From Ophiobolus disseminans (lineage: Eukaryota; Ascomycota; Dothideomycetes; Pleosporales; Phaeosphaeriaceae): a DNA stretch of 64,000 nt. Below, piece by piece: positions 32,774 to 44,623 of this stretch (its first letter is position 1; each line of letters begins with the position of its first letter). The stretch lies in the NCBI GenBank assembly GCA_010093685.1, contig MU006217.1, positions 1,843,644-1,907,643 on the forward strand, given 5' to 3'. Both the position numbers and the translations under genes were made by a program. The notes beneath the pieces were generated by a model, which worked only from the letters and a program-made list of their open reading frames with translations, ran no database searches and was not told the DNA's origin.

Positions 32774-33621
32774 CGCAGCGAGATCAAGTAACAAACGTCA
32801 AGAACGACTTCGAACGAACAATTTGAGCGAGCAACATAGCGCAATGCACCCTCTTGTACCATCGCAATTCCAAATGAACTCGCGCAAGAACCATAAAGCC
32901 ACCGAATAGCGACATTCATCGAATATGACATTTTCCGGTAGATGATCTTCGTGCAGCCACTCCCGCTGAGGGGAAAGATGCAGGTCGCACTTGGCGATGC
33001 GAGCAGAGTATGCACCGCTTGCTTAGTAGCCAATCAAACGCATTGCGAATACATCATGCCCAGTGCGGCCTGAATGAGGCTAAACACTGCAATCGGGGGC
33101 GTGGATGGCGACCGATTTGGGGCTGAGGGTTCAGGTGCGGGAGGTCATGACTTGCTTCTTCGGGCGGTGCGAACGGATCGGCCGTTCCTCACTTGAGCGG
33201 AACGTAGACTTCTTAAGATATCGAGCTTCGCAATGCTTCGTAAGAGTATCTTTAAAAGGAAGAAGATGAGAAAGCTCGCTTCGTTGAAGAAGCGTCAGGT
33301 ATGAGCTCAAGGCGGGGCCGAGGTATCCCGCTAGCGAAGCCCTAGTCCATTTGGCCCTTCCTTCTCTCCCCTCCCAAAACACCACCCATGCATCTTGTCT
33401 GTTCGAGCACGGTCTCAACCTTCGTTCGCACTGCTAGCGATGCTCGCAGAGAAAATATCCACGATCTTTATTTGCTTGATTGGAGACGGGCAACATCGTG
33501 GGAATGTTGTAAACTTGAGTTCTCAGAGACATGTAGTCTGCTAGCATATCGTTGCACAAGGCAGGTACCTCAGGACGTGAGTTCTCTTTCTAGAATTGGC
33601 CCTAGATACCACTGCCATAAC
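32774..33621. other. Divergent intergenic region, nothing recognised
   Basis: 848 bp upstream of both the haloperoxidase-like gene (-) and the PLAC8 gene (+). Short ORFs only. Confidence 0.5.
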
Positions 33622-34623
33622 ATGCTATCGCGCTTCTCTTCACTTTCAAGTCGCGTCAGCCATGGTCTCAAGCATGTTCTCAACCTCACTTCTCACCCAT
33701 TACCCCAACATCCACAACTCATCCCATTCTCTACCCGCCCACCAATCCACCACACGCATTTCTATCCGCCGTTTCATTATCCAAAGCCACCACGAGCGAG
33801 CTCGACAACTCAGTGCACAGGCTCAACGAGGCCGTCACCACGCGCCCTTGGTCCTCTCCATAGACCAGCAAGCCATGGCGTACAAGTTTCTGGGGCTGCT
33901 TTTGCCCGTTCAAGCTATGTGCGCTTCCTCCCACCCAGCTATGTGAACCCCACACTAACAAAGCAGGTGCACTGACATGCTTCTTGCCATGCATCACGTT
34001 CGGAAGAACGGATTACCGTCTGCAGCACCGTGGCGACATGACCAAGTACGAACCCGTCAATACAGCCGTACGTCCCCTGTATTCCGCATTCCATCTTCAC
34101 ATCTGATTAGTTTTTCTTGAAGTGTATGCTCTGGTACCTCGCAGCCTGCTTCGGTTGCGACTGTATCCCGACAACCATCCTGCTTGAGGAGATGCGCGAC
34201 GAGCACAATTTGAAGGGCAGTTGCTGCGTCGATTTCCTCAAGGCGTGCTGTTGTGGGTGTTGTGCACTCATGCAGGCCGAGAAGGAGAGCAAACTAATCT
34301 ATAGTGGTGAGCGCGTGTGCATGGATGGAGTGGTGGACGAGCAGTATGCTGGTGGCGCTGCTGCGGGTGCGGAGATGGTTTACGCGCCCGCGTCGGGACA
34401 GGTCGAGCAAGAGGAAGTTACAGAGGCGCCACAGCCGACGGCCAGCAGTGTGGACGTCATAGTCGAGGAGCCAAGCGTGGTGGAGGGCAGTATGACGGTG
34501 TTGCTGCTGCGGATGCAGAACAGATGGTGTGCGCGCCGACGTCCGACCAGGTCGAGCACGAGGAAGCGACAGACGCGCCGCAGCAGGCGAGCAGCAGCGT
34601 GGAGGCCAATGTCGAGGAGCTGA
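33622..34623 (+). CDS. PLAC8-family Cys-rich protein with frameshifted C-terminal repeat
   Basis: The PLAC8 core is certain: PWRTSFWGCFCPFKLC (33870-33916), then after a 50-bp intron (33917-33966) ALTCFLPCITFGRTDYRL, and after a second intron (34068-34122) CMLWYLAACFGCDCIP and ACCCGCCALMQAEKESKL. PLAC8 proteins are small membrane-associated Cys-rich proteins, linked to cell size or metal transport in plants and fungi. The 5' end is unsure: an ATG at 33622 connects through a possible intron 33813-33868, giving a His/Pro-rich N-terminus. The C-terminal tail holds two tandem copies of a 45-residue acidic repeat, but the second copy is in another frame, so the real frame stops at 34623 after unrelated basic residues, while the repeat frame stops at 34634. 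Confidence 0.72.
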
Positions 34624-34634
34624 TCGTGGTGTAG
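34345..34634 (+). repeat. Tandem duplication of about 135 bp in the PLAC8 gene tail
   Basis: Copy 1 (about 34345-34486) and copy 2 (about 34492-34634) align along their length. In protein terms both read QY-G-AAA, then (A)EMVYAP or EQMVCAP, then QVEQEE or QVEHEE, ending VEEPSVV or VEELIVV. Copy 1 is in the gene frame; copy 2 is in a neighbouring frame, so a net change of one base lies in the short linker (about 34483-34493). Confidence 0.8.
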
Positions 34635-34837
34635 GTGGGTGGTATGGTATCGAGGCGGGTTTCCTTCAGCGTTGCGCATATTCCTTTGGCGATATGTCTT
34701 TCCAGTTTTAGTTTTGGACCGCGTCTTCCGTTGTATCGACTTCCTACGCAATTCTACTCCATTCTTCTCCTCGCATACAATCACCGAGTGCTCGCCACAC
34801 TGAACATTTGATGGGCTGGCAGTGCGTCTCTTCTTGC

Positions 34838-36811
34838 TCAATCGCTATCGCTATCGCTATCACTGCTACTGCTGCTACTACTCTCGTCGTCGCTATCGGC
34901 ATCGACCCCAAGCTTAATCCCATTGATAGGCTTATCCGACGCCTTCGTTACGAGTTTAGTCAAATCCAACATCCTCGGATCATACGGCTTCCCACCATTC
35001 GCAAACGGCGTGGTCTCTGCATCCGCAAGCTGCTCCCTGAGTGTTCGAAAGCCAGTATATCGTACGCTCGGTCGCTGGACGGAAGCTCTCGTGGTTGTGG
35101 CCTGTGTAGAGAGTGGTGTTCTCACGAGGTTTCGAGGAAGTGGAATTGGCGTGTGTCGGACAGGGGGTGGGTTGAGTTGGGAAGGTGTGAGCTGACTCGA
35201 TTCTGCGATCCGAGGAGGTGAGGCTGGAGCGCCGTTGACGCGAGGGGGAGATGATGGCAGGTGGATGACAGTGGGTTCGTCTGGAGCACTTGACGGTGCG
35301 TCTTCATCGTCGGAGGGTTCCTCCACGTGTTCATAGACATCCCTAGTTGTGGCTGGCATTTCAACAGCTTCGTCTTCAGCAGCTTCTGGTATTTGTGCCT
35401 CCTCATCTACGACAGCTTCTGGCTCTTGAGCCGCTTGTTCCTCGTCTTCGGTTTCGTCGTCGCTCGAACTTGGGTCGTCATCGGAGGATGAAACACTCTC
35501 GGTCGCCTCTGCTTGTGCTTCCTCTTCTTGTTCTTCCTCCACTTCTGCTGTGGGAGAATGGCTGAGGAAGCGAGCAGGGTGGTGTGAGGCGGAAGGCGAC
35601 GATGGTGGTGAGACGGCAACGTTTGGAGAGGGAGATTTCGGCTTCTCAATGTGTGTAGGGGCTACCTCGGGCTCGGGTTCAGTATCCTTCAACGGTTTTA
35701 GCGGCGTGCAGCTGGTCTTAACTCGATGGCCGCGCAAGAGTCTGTCCATCCTCACTTGAATGTCCGAGTCCTGTGACTTTGTCGGCGTTGGCTTGATCTG
35801 AACTTTAGTGTTGTTGAGGAACGCTGATGTGAGGTCACTACTCTGAGTGACCTTTTGTCGAGAGCTGTTCAGCAGATCGACTTCCTTTTGTACAGTCTTC
35901 GGAGTACGCATGGTGGGCTTATGTATCCGCACAGGTGATCGCGATTCGTATACCTCGTCTTGAGAGCTCGGTAGGTCGTATATGTCTCTCCGCTTGACGG
36001 CGGCAGGCGGCGGCGTGATCTGGACGGGTGAAGGAGGTGTCTGGGAGCGGGACTTGTGAGCAGTGCGATGGGGAGGTGGTAGGCCCAATTCTGGAGACTC
36101 GTCTTTGACCACAGGCCCGAACTCAGTGTGTCCGGTCTGCACATCGTCTATGAAGACCAGAGAGCCTCGGGTACGAGATCTCGTCGCACGACTTGCAGCT
36201 CGCGAGCCATTGCCAGCGCCATCCAGGACACTGGAGCGCCTGGTCGGCTCTGATTCAGTCGAGAGAACTGGGTTGTCACGTGTCTGGTCAATATCCTCGA
36301 GGGACTGCTCGACCTCGTCCGTCCGTCGCCTCTTGTTCGCACTCGCAGCGCTAGATTCTCGCGTGCGCTTCTGTTCGCGGGGCCGAAGATTGGAGGTGGG
36401 CGGGACAGAGAAGTCGCGGTTTATGAAGGAAGGAACGACTTTGATAACGCGCGTGGTTGTGTCGCTCTCGCCCTCGAAGATATCGCTGACGGTGTCATCG
36501 AGGTCGAGGTCGCAGTCGTAGGCATCCTGGAGCTTCGTGATGGTGAAGTTGGCCGCTTGCTGGGCATCCAGATAGTTCTTCTTGTACCGCTGCTCGATCT
36601 GACCCCACACGAGCTCGAACGTGTCCTCGGCGCGCACTGGCAGCGCAAACTTCCTCCCCTTGAAGGCGGCCATGGCGTGCGCGCGATACGGACCGTGTGC
36701 ATTTTCTGCGGCAAGTGGGAGCACTTCAATGGTCAATCGCATGCGCTTGGACGGAGGCGCCATTTCTCTGACGCTTTCTGCCGTCGACGCGGCTCTGTCT
36801 TGTGCTGCCAT
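34838..36811 (-). CDS. Nucleolar Dnt1-like protein (Cdc14-phosphatase-binding N-terminal domain)
   Basis: Single exon, 657 residues. Residues about 24-130 match the Dnt1/Net1-type N-terminal domain (PF10407): MRLTIEVLP, FALPVRAEDTFELVWGQIEQRY, QAANFTITKLQDAYDCDLDLDDTVSDIFEG. In yeasts such proteins hold the Cdc14-type phosphatase in the nucleolus and control mitotic exit and rDNA silencing. The rest is disordered: many SP/TP sites (candidate CDK sites), basic nuclear-localisation-like stretches (NKRRR), a long acidic Glu/Ser/Asp region (about residues 420-500) and a C-terminal Ser/Asp run. Start: ATG 36809-36811; a second ATG at residue 17 precedes PPSKRMRL and may also be used. Divergent from the pseudogene starting at 37330. 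Confidence 0.88.
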   Translation of the reverse strand: MAAQDRAASTAESVREMAPPSKRMRLTIEVLPLAAENAHGPYRAHAMAAFKGRKFALPVRAEDTFELVWGQIEQRYKKNYLDAQQAANFTITKLQDAYDCDLDLDDTVSDIFEGESDTTTRVIKVVPSFINRDFSVPPTSNLRPREQKRTRESSAASANKRRRTDEVEQSLEDIDQTRDNPVLSTESEPTRRSSVLDGAGNGSRAASRATRSRTRGSLVFIDDVQTGHTEFGPVVKDESPELGLPPPHRTAHKSRSQTPPSPVQITPPPAAVKRRDIYDLPSSQDEVYESRSPVRIHKPTMRTPKTVQKEVDLLNSSRQKVTQSSDLTSAFLNNTKVQIKPTPTKSQDSDIQVRMDRLLRGHRVKTSCTPLKPLKDTEPEPEVAPTHIEKPKSPSPNVAVSPPSSPSASHHPARFLSHSPTAEVEEEQEEEAQAEATESVSSSDDDPSSSDDETEDEEQAAQEPEAVVDEEAQIPEAAEDEAVEMPATTRDVYEHVEEPSDDEDAPSSAPDEPTVIHLPSSPPRVNGAPASPPRIAESSQLTPSQLNPPPVRHTPIPLPRNLVRTPLSTQATTTRASVQRPSVRYTGFRTLREQLADAETTPFANGGKPYDPRMLDLTKLVTKASDKPINGIKLGVDADSDDESSSSSSSDSDSDSD

Positions 36812-37329
36812 GTGTTGTGGTGCGATGCGACGAAAGTGGTCGAGCTGGTGCTGCGAGCCTCGAGAAACTTTTGGCGCCGCTCTCTCGGTGATAACCGGAA
36901 TTAGAACAATGTGAGTGACGCACTAGCCCGAACTTGTGCTTTCCCTGGTAACACGTCATCCCATTTTCTATTCACACATTTCAATGTATAGCCTTACATT
37001 CGCGATAACTTCAATATAGCGTTGTTCAGTTATTAGTCCGGTGCAGCGAGCCCAAGATGATGTTCTCACAGCCTCCCGAGGTCCTTTGAGACGCTCACCA
37101 CGTGAACACGCGTTTACGACCGTTCTTTCCCACATAAACAACTATACGTGAGCTAAATGGAGTAAGAGTTCGCTTTCACAACACGTATTTACTAACCGAG
37201 TATATCCCTGCCCACAGTGTGCGACCTCTCTAACGACTGAATTAACCTTTCACCATTCGCCTCTCACACTCTTGTGCCTGAATTTCACGAACCCTCAACT
37301 CCCAATCGTCTTTCGGTTGAATTGCCGAC
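36812..37329. promoter_or_regulatory. Divergent promoter region, Dnt1-like gene / pseudogene
   Basis: 518 bp between divergent start codons. No operator recognised. Confidence 0.4.
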
Positions 37330-39875
37330 ATGGCTGAAGGAAGCAAGAAGAAGCGCCAAGTGGGTTGATCATATCTAATCTCGCCAGCGGCGTCGCTGAC
37401 ATTGATACTTAGGCTTCGCCTGCGCATTCCCACACCGTCGCCACAAAACGATCACGGCGAGCGTCCCATAGTGCTTCGGCCCAAGATGCCGGGAATGCGC
37501 CATCTTCTGTGCAGCCAGCCTTTCGTGGGGAGCGCGACCCGTATTTTCCATCAAGACTCGGCCGCACTGCCTCGCTGTTACCTACCAACGACGACCGGCT
37601 GTTCAGGGTCAAGGTCATCTCATCCACAACGAGCCTAGATGACCACATCTTCAAGAACGCAGTTCAAGGTTTGGTAAAAATTTGTTTCCCACAGGGTGTG
37701 CTGGAAAAGTTGGGTGTCGACGTTTTAGAATGCCACATGGAAGAGGAGAACGCGCCCAAAGCCAACATTAAAAAAAATGTTCAATGTCTTCCGGGCCGAG
37801 ATGGTGCATTGAGTTACGTGGATGCTTGCAGAGCATTTAGACACACCTGCGAAAGTGCAAGCTAGCGTCATAGGCGTCATAGCCGCCAGTTCCAACCTTT
37901 ATGGTGATATTGGGCCTGGGGCACGCGGCGCAATCGCTGCCAGCCTCACAGAACCAGTCGAGACTTTCGAAGAACTTTTGGTCGATGTGTCCGATGACGC
38001 TTCTGGAGACGTCACTGCGCCTGAGTCTCAGAGAAAGCAAAAGAAGCACAAAGGGAAGAAAAAGGCAGAGGTACCTGACGCTTAGGAAGCTGCAGATGAT
38101 GCCTCCGAAATAGACGTCGACCAATGAACATCTCAAATCATTGCCGGCAGAACAAGATATTGGCAAGGACAAAAAAGTTTCCACCTCGTGGAGGGGGGAC
38201 GTTGATGCCAACGATCTCTCTTCTGAAGCCGTATCCGAGGCTTTCAGACGACCGAGCGATATTTTCGCTTTTCATGCGCTGCCGATCGCCAAACAGTTGC
38301 TACACCCAAACGCCAAGCGAAAGGAGGTCCGCAGCAAGATTCAGACGATGCTCCTTGACATGGAAGAGGATGAATGGCGGAAGTGGATCGAGAGTCTTGA
38401 GAAGCTGAAGGGTGGGAATGAAACAATGCTCGTTCGAATTGATCCGGACTCAGTCTCCGAGCTTCGACGGACTGCCCCGACGCCCGCGCCTATAGATACA
38501 CGAGAACGGACGACAATCAGATCTTCCAGAGGCTCCCGTGACATGGCTCGTGGCGTCATGCAAGACAATTTTGTCCACGAGCTAGATCATCATGCATCAC
38601 ATATCAAACAAGAATTCGACGTCAATCTTAGCGCTGCAGATCAAGGTCGCCAACGATCTGCAAATCCAAGCGAGAATGCTGTTGCCTAAGCCACAAGTGC
38701 ATTCCGCCATTTATCTACCGAGCAGCCGGCCGCGAGCCCAATAATACGAAATGTTCCAATGACTAGTAAAGAGAGCGAGAATGACCCATCTCGTCAGCTT
38801 AGAGTAAGTCTATCTGCAAGTATAGAGCCGCGTGTCAGTGTGTTAATGGCATGTAGGCCGAACGACATCCATTCCACACCCCTATACTTGATCTACTTCT
38901 GGGCAGCAAGCCGTTCAACCTACAAGATCGACCGAGCGTTGTAGAAAGTATCATGGGCAGTCTCAGCAGTAGGGTTACGACTAATGTGAGCTTGTTCCTG
39001 TTTCTGATGATTGCGTTCGCTAATGATTCAGTTCATCGGAGCTCAGCTACTACAAGGCAATAGCTCAGTGAAAACCAAGTCGACACTGAAAAAAGGACTA
39101 GCTAGGTCTGCCAACTCCGTCATGTACGCCGGCAATCCTGTTAAAAGTAGGAAGAACATGGAAGATAAGCTCATCCCTTGGGTAGTGGAGAATGTATCCG
39201 CTTTTCCAGAGCTATGGGCCGAGCCCTTTCTTTTCATCCACATGTTGCTGGTACGTCCGATTTAAACTGTAATCTTAGCTACGATACTGACTTGAGTTCT
39301 CTAGGTCGCCACATGCGTGCTTGACATCGTGTGTGACCCACATACATCTATGGCCCAGGCCAACGCCCCAGTTGTCAAGAAAGAAATATGCGATGCTTTG
39401 AATCGCAGAGGCATAGATCAGGTATTTGCGCGATGTCTTAAATACAAAACCTAGCTCAACAGTGCATAGTACACCACAATGTGTGGATCATTTCAAATCA
39501 CGCTCCATGCGCAACTCAATGGCATCCTTGGAGACAATCAACATGGAGATGTCATAAAACGTGGTTACGTCGAGAAAGTTCTAAGATACATCGCCTTTGC
39601 GCATCGACACAAGTTCCCTGGAATGAAGTTTTCACTTCTGGTCAAGACGTGGGAGCGGGGAACAGGGCAAAAGTGGTAAGATCTGTTCAAATGGGAACAG
39701 AGGGCATATGTACCAATTGGGAGACGGATATCAAGCGAGATACAAGAAGCCTATGTGCATGGTGTCATGATGGGAGGTCAAACGCAACGAGATAGTCCAG
39801 TTCTTCACACACCCTCAAAATTGGGTACCTCTTGTCGAAGGGTCACGTCCTTCTTAGCGACTGTTTATGTCTATT
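37330..39875 (+). pseudogene. Decayed multi-exon gene of unknown family
   Basis: Exon 1 (MAEGSKKKRQ, 37330-37359) splices cleanly over a 54-bp intron to a frame with FPSRLGRTASLLPTNDDRLF and KNAVQGLVKICFPQGVLEKL. That frame is then lost at an A-run (about 37769-37777) and continues in the +1 frame, hitting TGA 37810, then TAG 38083. A third frame carries KVSTSWRGDVDAN to 38689 (TAA). Later segments still have intact introns (from 38809; 38985-39030; 39250-39304), giving HTPILDLLLGSKPF, FIGAQLLQGNS and VATCVLDIVCDPHT. The last part (39467-39870) is interrupted by TAG 39467 and TAA 39676-39678. Most stops are explained by single C-to-T changes. The product has no domain I recognise; it looks like a chromatin- or nucleus-type basic and charged protein. 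Clear loss-of-function, unless assembly errors are many. Confidence 0.78.
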
Positions 39876-40078
39876 GATTGATCTTTAGGTCCTGCTGCAC
39901 TTTGCTAATCCCCGTTAATTTGCCGAGGTCGGCCGTTTTCCATTCTGCCGCACCACCCGTCAAGGTAGTCAAGGCCGCGGTCCTAAGTCTACATCCCTCA
40001 AATTGCGAGCGAGAGATCAAATCCCCTGAACATCTGACGCAACATCTCCTCGATTTTTTTTGCTAATTGTGTCACATC

Positions 40079-41878
40079 ATGCAGCACTTTCTCCTCGCTG
40101 CTACAGCGATAGCTTCGCTCTCACAATCGACAGTCGCATTCAACTCCCCGCACGTGCTAACAACAAGCGGAACCATTATTGGCCACAAAGCATTGAACAG
40201 AACGGATGTCACCGAGTTCCTGGGAATTCGATACGCGGAAGCACCCGTAGGCGCATTGAGATTTGCTGCCCCGAAGAAGTATGTCGCGCAAGAAGGAACG
40301 GTCTTCGAAGCTTCGAAATGGGTTTGTTACATCCAAGCCTGTCTTTTGAGGAGTGTGCTGATCATTGCAGTCGGCAGATTGTCCGTCGAACAAACCGCCA
40401 TTGAGCAGCTTTCCAAACTTCACGCAGCCATCGGGCTTGCGGGTGTGGAAAAATTTTGCAGCGCAGAACAGCAATTCTGCGTCTGAGGATTGCTTGAAGC
40501 TCAACGTCTGGACGAAACATCCGAACGACACGGAAGCGAGGAAGCCGGTGCTTGTGTTCTTGCACGGTGGACGTACGTACGGTCTCATAAGGGTCTCGTA
40601 AGGATCGTATGATGGCTGTTTCTAACATGTGTATACAGGCTTCCAGATCCCTGGCCCTCATAGCCCGTTTTACAGCGGTCAACATCTATCCGACGCCGAG
40701 GATCCGGTCGTTGTCACAATCAAGTAAGCCGATCACCTCGTCCCGAACCTCATCACTAAGATCTCCAGCTACCGCCTCGGAATATTTGGCTTCTCGGGAG
40801 CTCCTGGAGTCGAAGCCAATGCCGCCCTCCATGATCATCGCGCTGCTGTCGAATGGGTGCGTGACAACATTGCAGCCTTCGGTGGTGACCCTTCCCGCAT
40901 CGTCCTCTCTGGCCAAAGCGCTGGAGGAGCCTCTGTGGACTATTGGTCTTTTGCTTGGAAGGCCGATCCAATTGTTTCAGGCCTTATCCCAATGTCTGGG
41001 ACTTCCTTGAGTTTCCTGCCCAACACACAAGACTACTCACGGATGCTGTGGTATAACGTATCGCAGACCGTGGGCTGCGGTGGACCGAACGACGACTCCG
41101 CAGAAGTCCTTTCTTGCGTGCGATCGATGAACACTGCAGTTTTACTGGCAGCCGCAGCACGAGTGCCTCCACTCCCCACGCAGGCTACCGCGCAAGCGAC
41201 CTTCCATCCGACCGTTGACAACGTCACCGTGTTCGCCGACTATGAGCGACTGTCAGCATCCGGTGCATTCGCGAAGATCCCTTTGCTAGCTGGAAACACC
41301 AATTTCGAACAAGGCTGGTACAAGCTGGCAGGATATGCGGCGCGACTGAACTTCACTGAAACGCGATGGGACCTTTTCGCTGAACGCGCCTTCATGTGTC
41401 CTACCGCATACACAACTAACTACAGAGTGCAGTACGGCGTGCCCACATGGCGATATCGCTACCATGGCGATTGGCATAATCTTCGCCTCTACAATGGCAC
41501 TGCGGGACTCGGGCCTAGAGGCAGCGGCGCGTACCATGGATCGGATCTGAACATGGTATTTGGCACCGCTGAAGATGTGTCTGGACTGGAGAACACGCCT
41601 GCTGAGGATGCGACTTCGAATTACATGATGGGCGCATGGGCTGCTTTCGCTAGGGATTCGAAGGAAGGCTTGGAGCAGTACGGGTGGCCCAAGTATAGTC
41701 CGAACGGTAAGATGTGGTTCTGTCGTATGTGAATTTTGCTGATGGGAAGTGTATAGGTACCACGCTCGTCCAACTCGCATACAACAGCAGCGCAGCGCCA
41801 GTCTTTGTGGATCCGGATGTTTACGACGTGTCTTGCCCATTGAAAAACGATCCTTTACCTGGACGAGGGGCATTTTAG
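40079..41878 (+). CDS. Secreted type-B carboxylesterase/lipase
   Basis: Five exons, 40079-40321, 40371-40572, 40639-40723, 40769-41706 and 41757-41878, give 529 residues. The ATG at 40079 begins a signal peptide (MQHFLLAATAIASLSQSTVA). Family hallmarks (PF00135): FLGIRYAEAPVGALRFAAP, SEDCLKLNVW (signature 2), VLVFLHGG for the oxyanion hole, and the nucleophile elbow GQSAGGAS with Ser227. A candidate catalytic His433 is in AYHGSDL. The length fits extracellular fungal esterases acting on acyl esters. Introns are 45-66 bp. Multiple N-glycosylation sequons support secretion. Confidence 0.93.
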
Positions 41879-43095
41879 AGACCGCACGTCTCGCATGCTA
41901 CCTATGTGCATGAGTGCACGCTGTTCCTCTTTCAGTAGCAGCCCTCCTAGCAACTAACTCAGCGAAGAGAACAAATAGACTAGTTCTATCGTTTTGTGCG
42001 GAACGACTCGTCAACAGCCTCAACCTCAAGTTCATACTTCTTCTCGCCACGGCATCACGACAGCGGCACCCATGTGTTTTCGGTGTCAACCCCGTTCCTA
42101 GTTTAACGGGCCGGTGCTCGTACCGGTCAGGGCACCGTGTCTGTGGATTGCGCAAAGCGCACCATTGATGGCAGGTGGTGAGTACGCTGGTTGGTCCAGA
42201 TGGGGTGAATTTCCGCCGTAAATATTGCAAAATTCGAATCGAATGTTGCGCCACATCTCGGCCGACCATGTCAAAGGACAGATGGTTCCAAATTAGCTCG
42301 CGTACCAGCAGTGAATGCAATGCACATCAATCTTGGAAGTCCGTGATCAAATGCAGTGCCTGCATCAGGTACACACATTGTGTGCAAACGACCTGGCAAG
42401 CGATTCTTGAGCCGCCGCAACGTCGCTTGCGGAAGTCGGGATGATTCCTCCGTGGTGTCGCTTCACAGCCAAGACGCCATGCCTTCTGCATGAAGCACAC
42501 ATCCAGCAATCGCATGTCGACAAGAATCGAGCATGCAGGGACTCGCGCATGCAGAAGACCTGTTCTTCACATGGCCACTGACTGACCCAGAGCACAGGTA
42601 CCGAGTCTTCAAGCCCGCTGTCCCCGCCTTGACCATCGGGTCTGCTTGACTCGTTATCGGTCAGCGAGTGGATCTATGTTCACAACCTCTTTTCCGCCTC
42701 GAAGAAAGCGACAATTTAACGGGCAGTGCTGGATGGGGCTGAGAGAAAGCAGCGACCAAAATGCGGAAAAGTCGAACTCTTAGCAATGCATGGCCATGGG
42801 TGACAACTTGGAGACCGTGGTGCACCGGGATTGCGGGATTGCTGTCTACAACTACCGGGGCTAGAAGCTCAAGCCGCCGCAGTTCTAACCCAGATGGGAA
42901 GAGGCTTACACGGACACTGACGGGAAGGCATCAGACCCGCATAAAACGTGCCTGAACGGACATGGGTCCATGCGATCCCCGCGTCCAGTTCTTTCTGTCA
43001 TTTCATCGTACATAAGGTTGGGAGCCACCCTGTCGGTAGGTGCCTGCAGGAACTAATCAACCACACGCAGTCTTGTCGTAATACTCACAGAAAAG
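41879..43095. other. Intergenic, nothing recognised
   Basis: 1.2 kb between two plus-strand esterase genes. Several short ORFs on both strands (for example 41898-42320 minus) have no motif and no splice support. Confidence 0.5.
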
Positions 43096-44131
43096 ATGGC
43101 TTCAATCGGTGCCTGGCAATTCTCTCCGCTCGCAACGCAATTCCCGACGAACATTCTTCCAAATGTCGGCTTCTATAAGGCGACTAATGGATCGTGGGAG
43201 TACCAGATTCAGCTCGCATGGCCGCTAAATTGGACGTCGCAGGCCGAGAGTACGACCGTGGAGACCATGTAAGTACTACCACAGCTTTCGTACGGATGTT
43301 AATAGGGCCGTCTCGACTAACACACCCAGGTACGTTCTCGATGGAAACGCGCTCGGGTTGACCGCGACAGAGGCATTCCGCCGCCGGAGGTAAGTTTGAT
43401 ATGCACGCAACCAAAGCGAGACAAATACTAACCTCAATTTCAGGCCTGTCGAGTTCAACATGCCCGACAGCATCATCGTCAGCATCGGATACCCCGACAC
43501 CATCCCAGACTCTCCGTACAGCCTCCAACGAGGCTCCGATTTCCAACCACCTGTCTGTGCCAACTGCACGCCGCCTGCGTTTCCAGGCGTACCTTCCAAC
43601 GCCGACAACTTCATCAACTTCATCGACACTGCTCTTCGTCCCTGGGTGCGCGACACCGTGTTTCCAAACGCTGCTTTCGACCGCGACGCTCTATATGGCC
43701 ATTCTTTTGGCGGTCTCTTCGCTCTATATGCTCTCACAGTCAGACCGGATCTCTTCGACACATTCCTCAGCGCTTCGCCTGCTTTGAGCTTCAACAACGA
43801 TTATGTTTTCAATAACACTGGTTTCCTGGCGCCTCTCAAGCGGCGTGGGATCCATACGAAGAACGCGACGAAGCCTGCTTTCCAACTCAGCTACGGCGCC
43901 CTAGAGCAGGGCCTGGTTAAGCGGAGGACTGAGACGGATGAGGAGTTTGCGTTCCGTCAGAGTATTCTGTTGCCTCAACGCATGGAGGATCTGTCGCAGA
44001 AGTTGTATGCTGAGCTTGAGAATAGTCCGGCGTTGCGGGATATCGAGATCCATGAGTATCCGTTTAGTGATCATGCTGCTGTTGGTGCGGCGGCGCTTGC
44101 GGATGGCATCGATTATTTCTTGGACTGGTAG
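43096..44131 (+). CDS. Alpha/beta-hydrolase esterase (IroE / siderophore-esterase-like)
   Basis: Exons 43096-43268, 43330-43389 and 43444-44131 (introns 61 and 54 bp) give 306 residues. The fold is of the putative-esterase family PF00756: MYVLDGNALGLTATEAFRR, SIIVSIGYPDT, the nucleophile elbow YGHSFGGLFALYAL with Ser about 165, SASPALSF, and a C-terminal His in SDHAAVG that can complete the triad. Relatives include bacterial ferri-enterobactin esterases and fungal fusarinine-type siderophore esterases, so hydrolysis of a siderophore or similar ester inside the cell is a reasonable guess. No signal peptide. A different substrate cannot be excluded. Confidence 0.87.
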
Positions 44132-44623
44132 TAGCGAAGCGTTCAATGTAGTTGATAGTAAATGCTCATACGATGCTGCATATATGAAGCTTTACTCTTC
44201 TTTCTTTCTTATCCACTGTTAACATGTTGTCGATCACCACGAACGTCCGCGTGCGGGAGCTGATAGCATCCCATCAGCTACTCGCGAAGGCGGTGTGGAT
44301 TCCCGGTTGACTTGCTGGAAAATGGAAACAGCGGGCCTTTGTTGCTTTCGGCCAAACCCCGGCCAGTCATGACAAGATGGCATTGGACGAAAAGCGCGGC
44401 TCTTGTGGATCCTTCGCGGCGGAAGAGGCTCAACGGGACAAATCCGACCACGAATTTTTCGCCTAGGGTCCCCGATACGTCATTTCTTCAACGAAGCAGA
44501 TGTTGTCACCCCAGCAGGCGAATTGATGGCGAGGTTACATATGCGCGCTGGTCGCACCTAATCTGAGTCGACTCATCAAACATACCGCTGGACGGCCTTT
44601 TACCACCAAATAAACCATACAAA
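44132..44623. other. Intergenic, promoter of SDR
   Basis: 492 bp between two plus-strand genes; no other feature. Confidence 0.5.

Noticed and set aside
41898..42320. Minus-strand ORF of 140 codons between two esterases
   Set aside because: No motif, no promoter or splice support, composition not coding-like.
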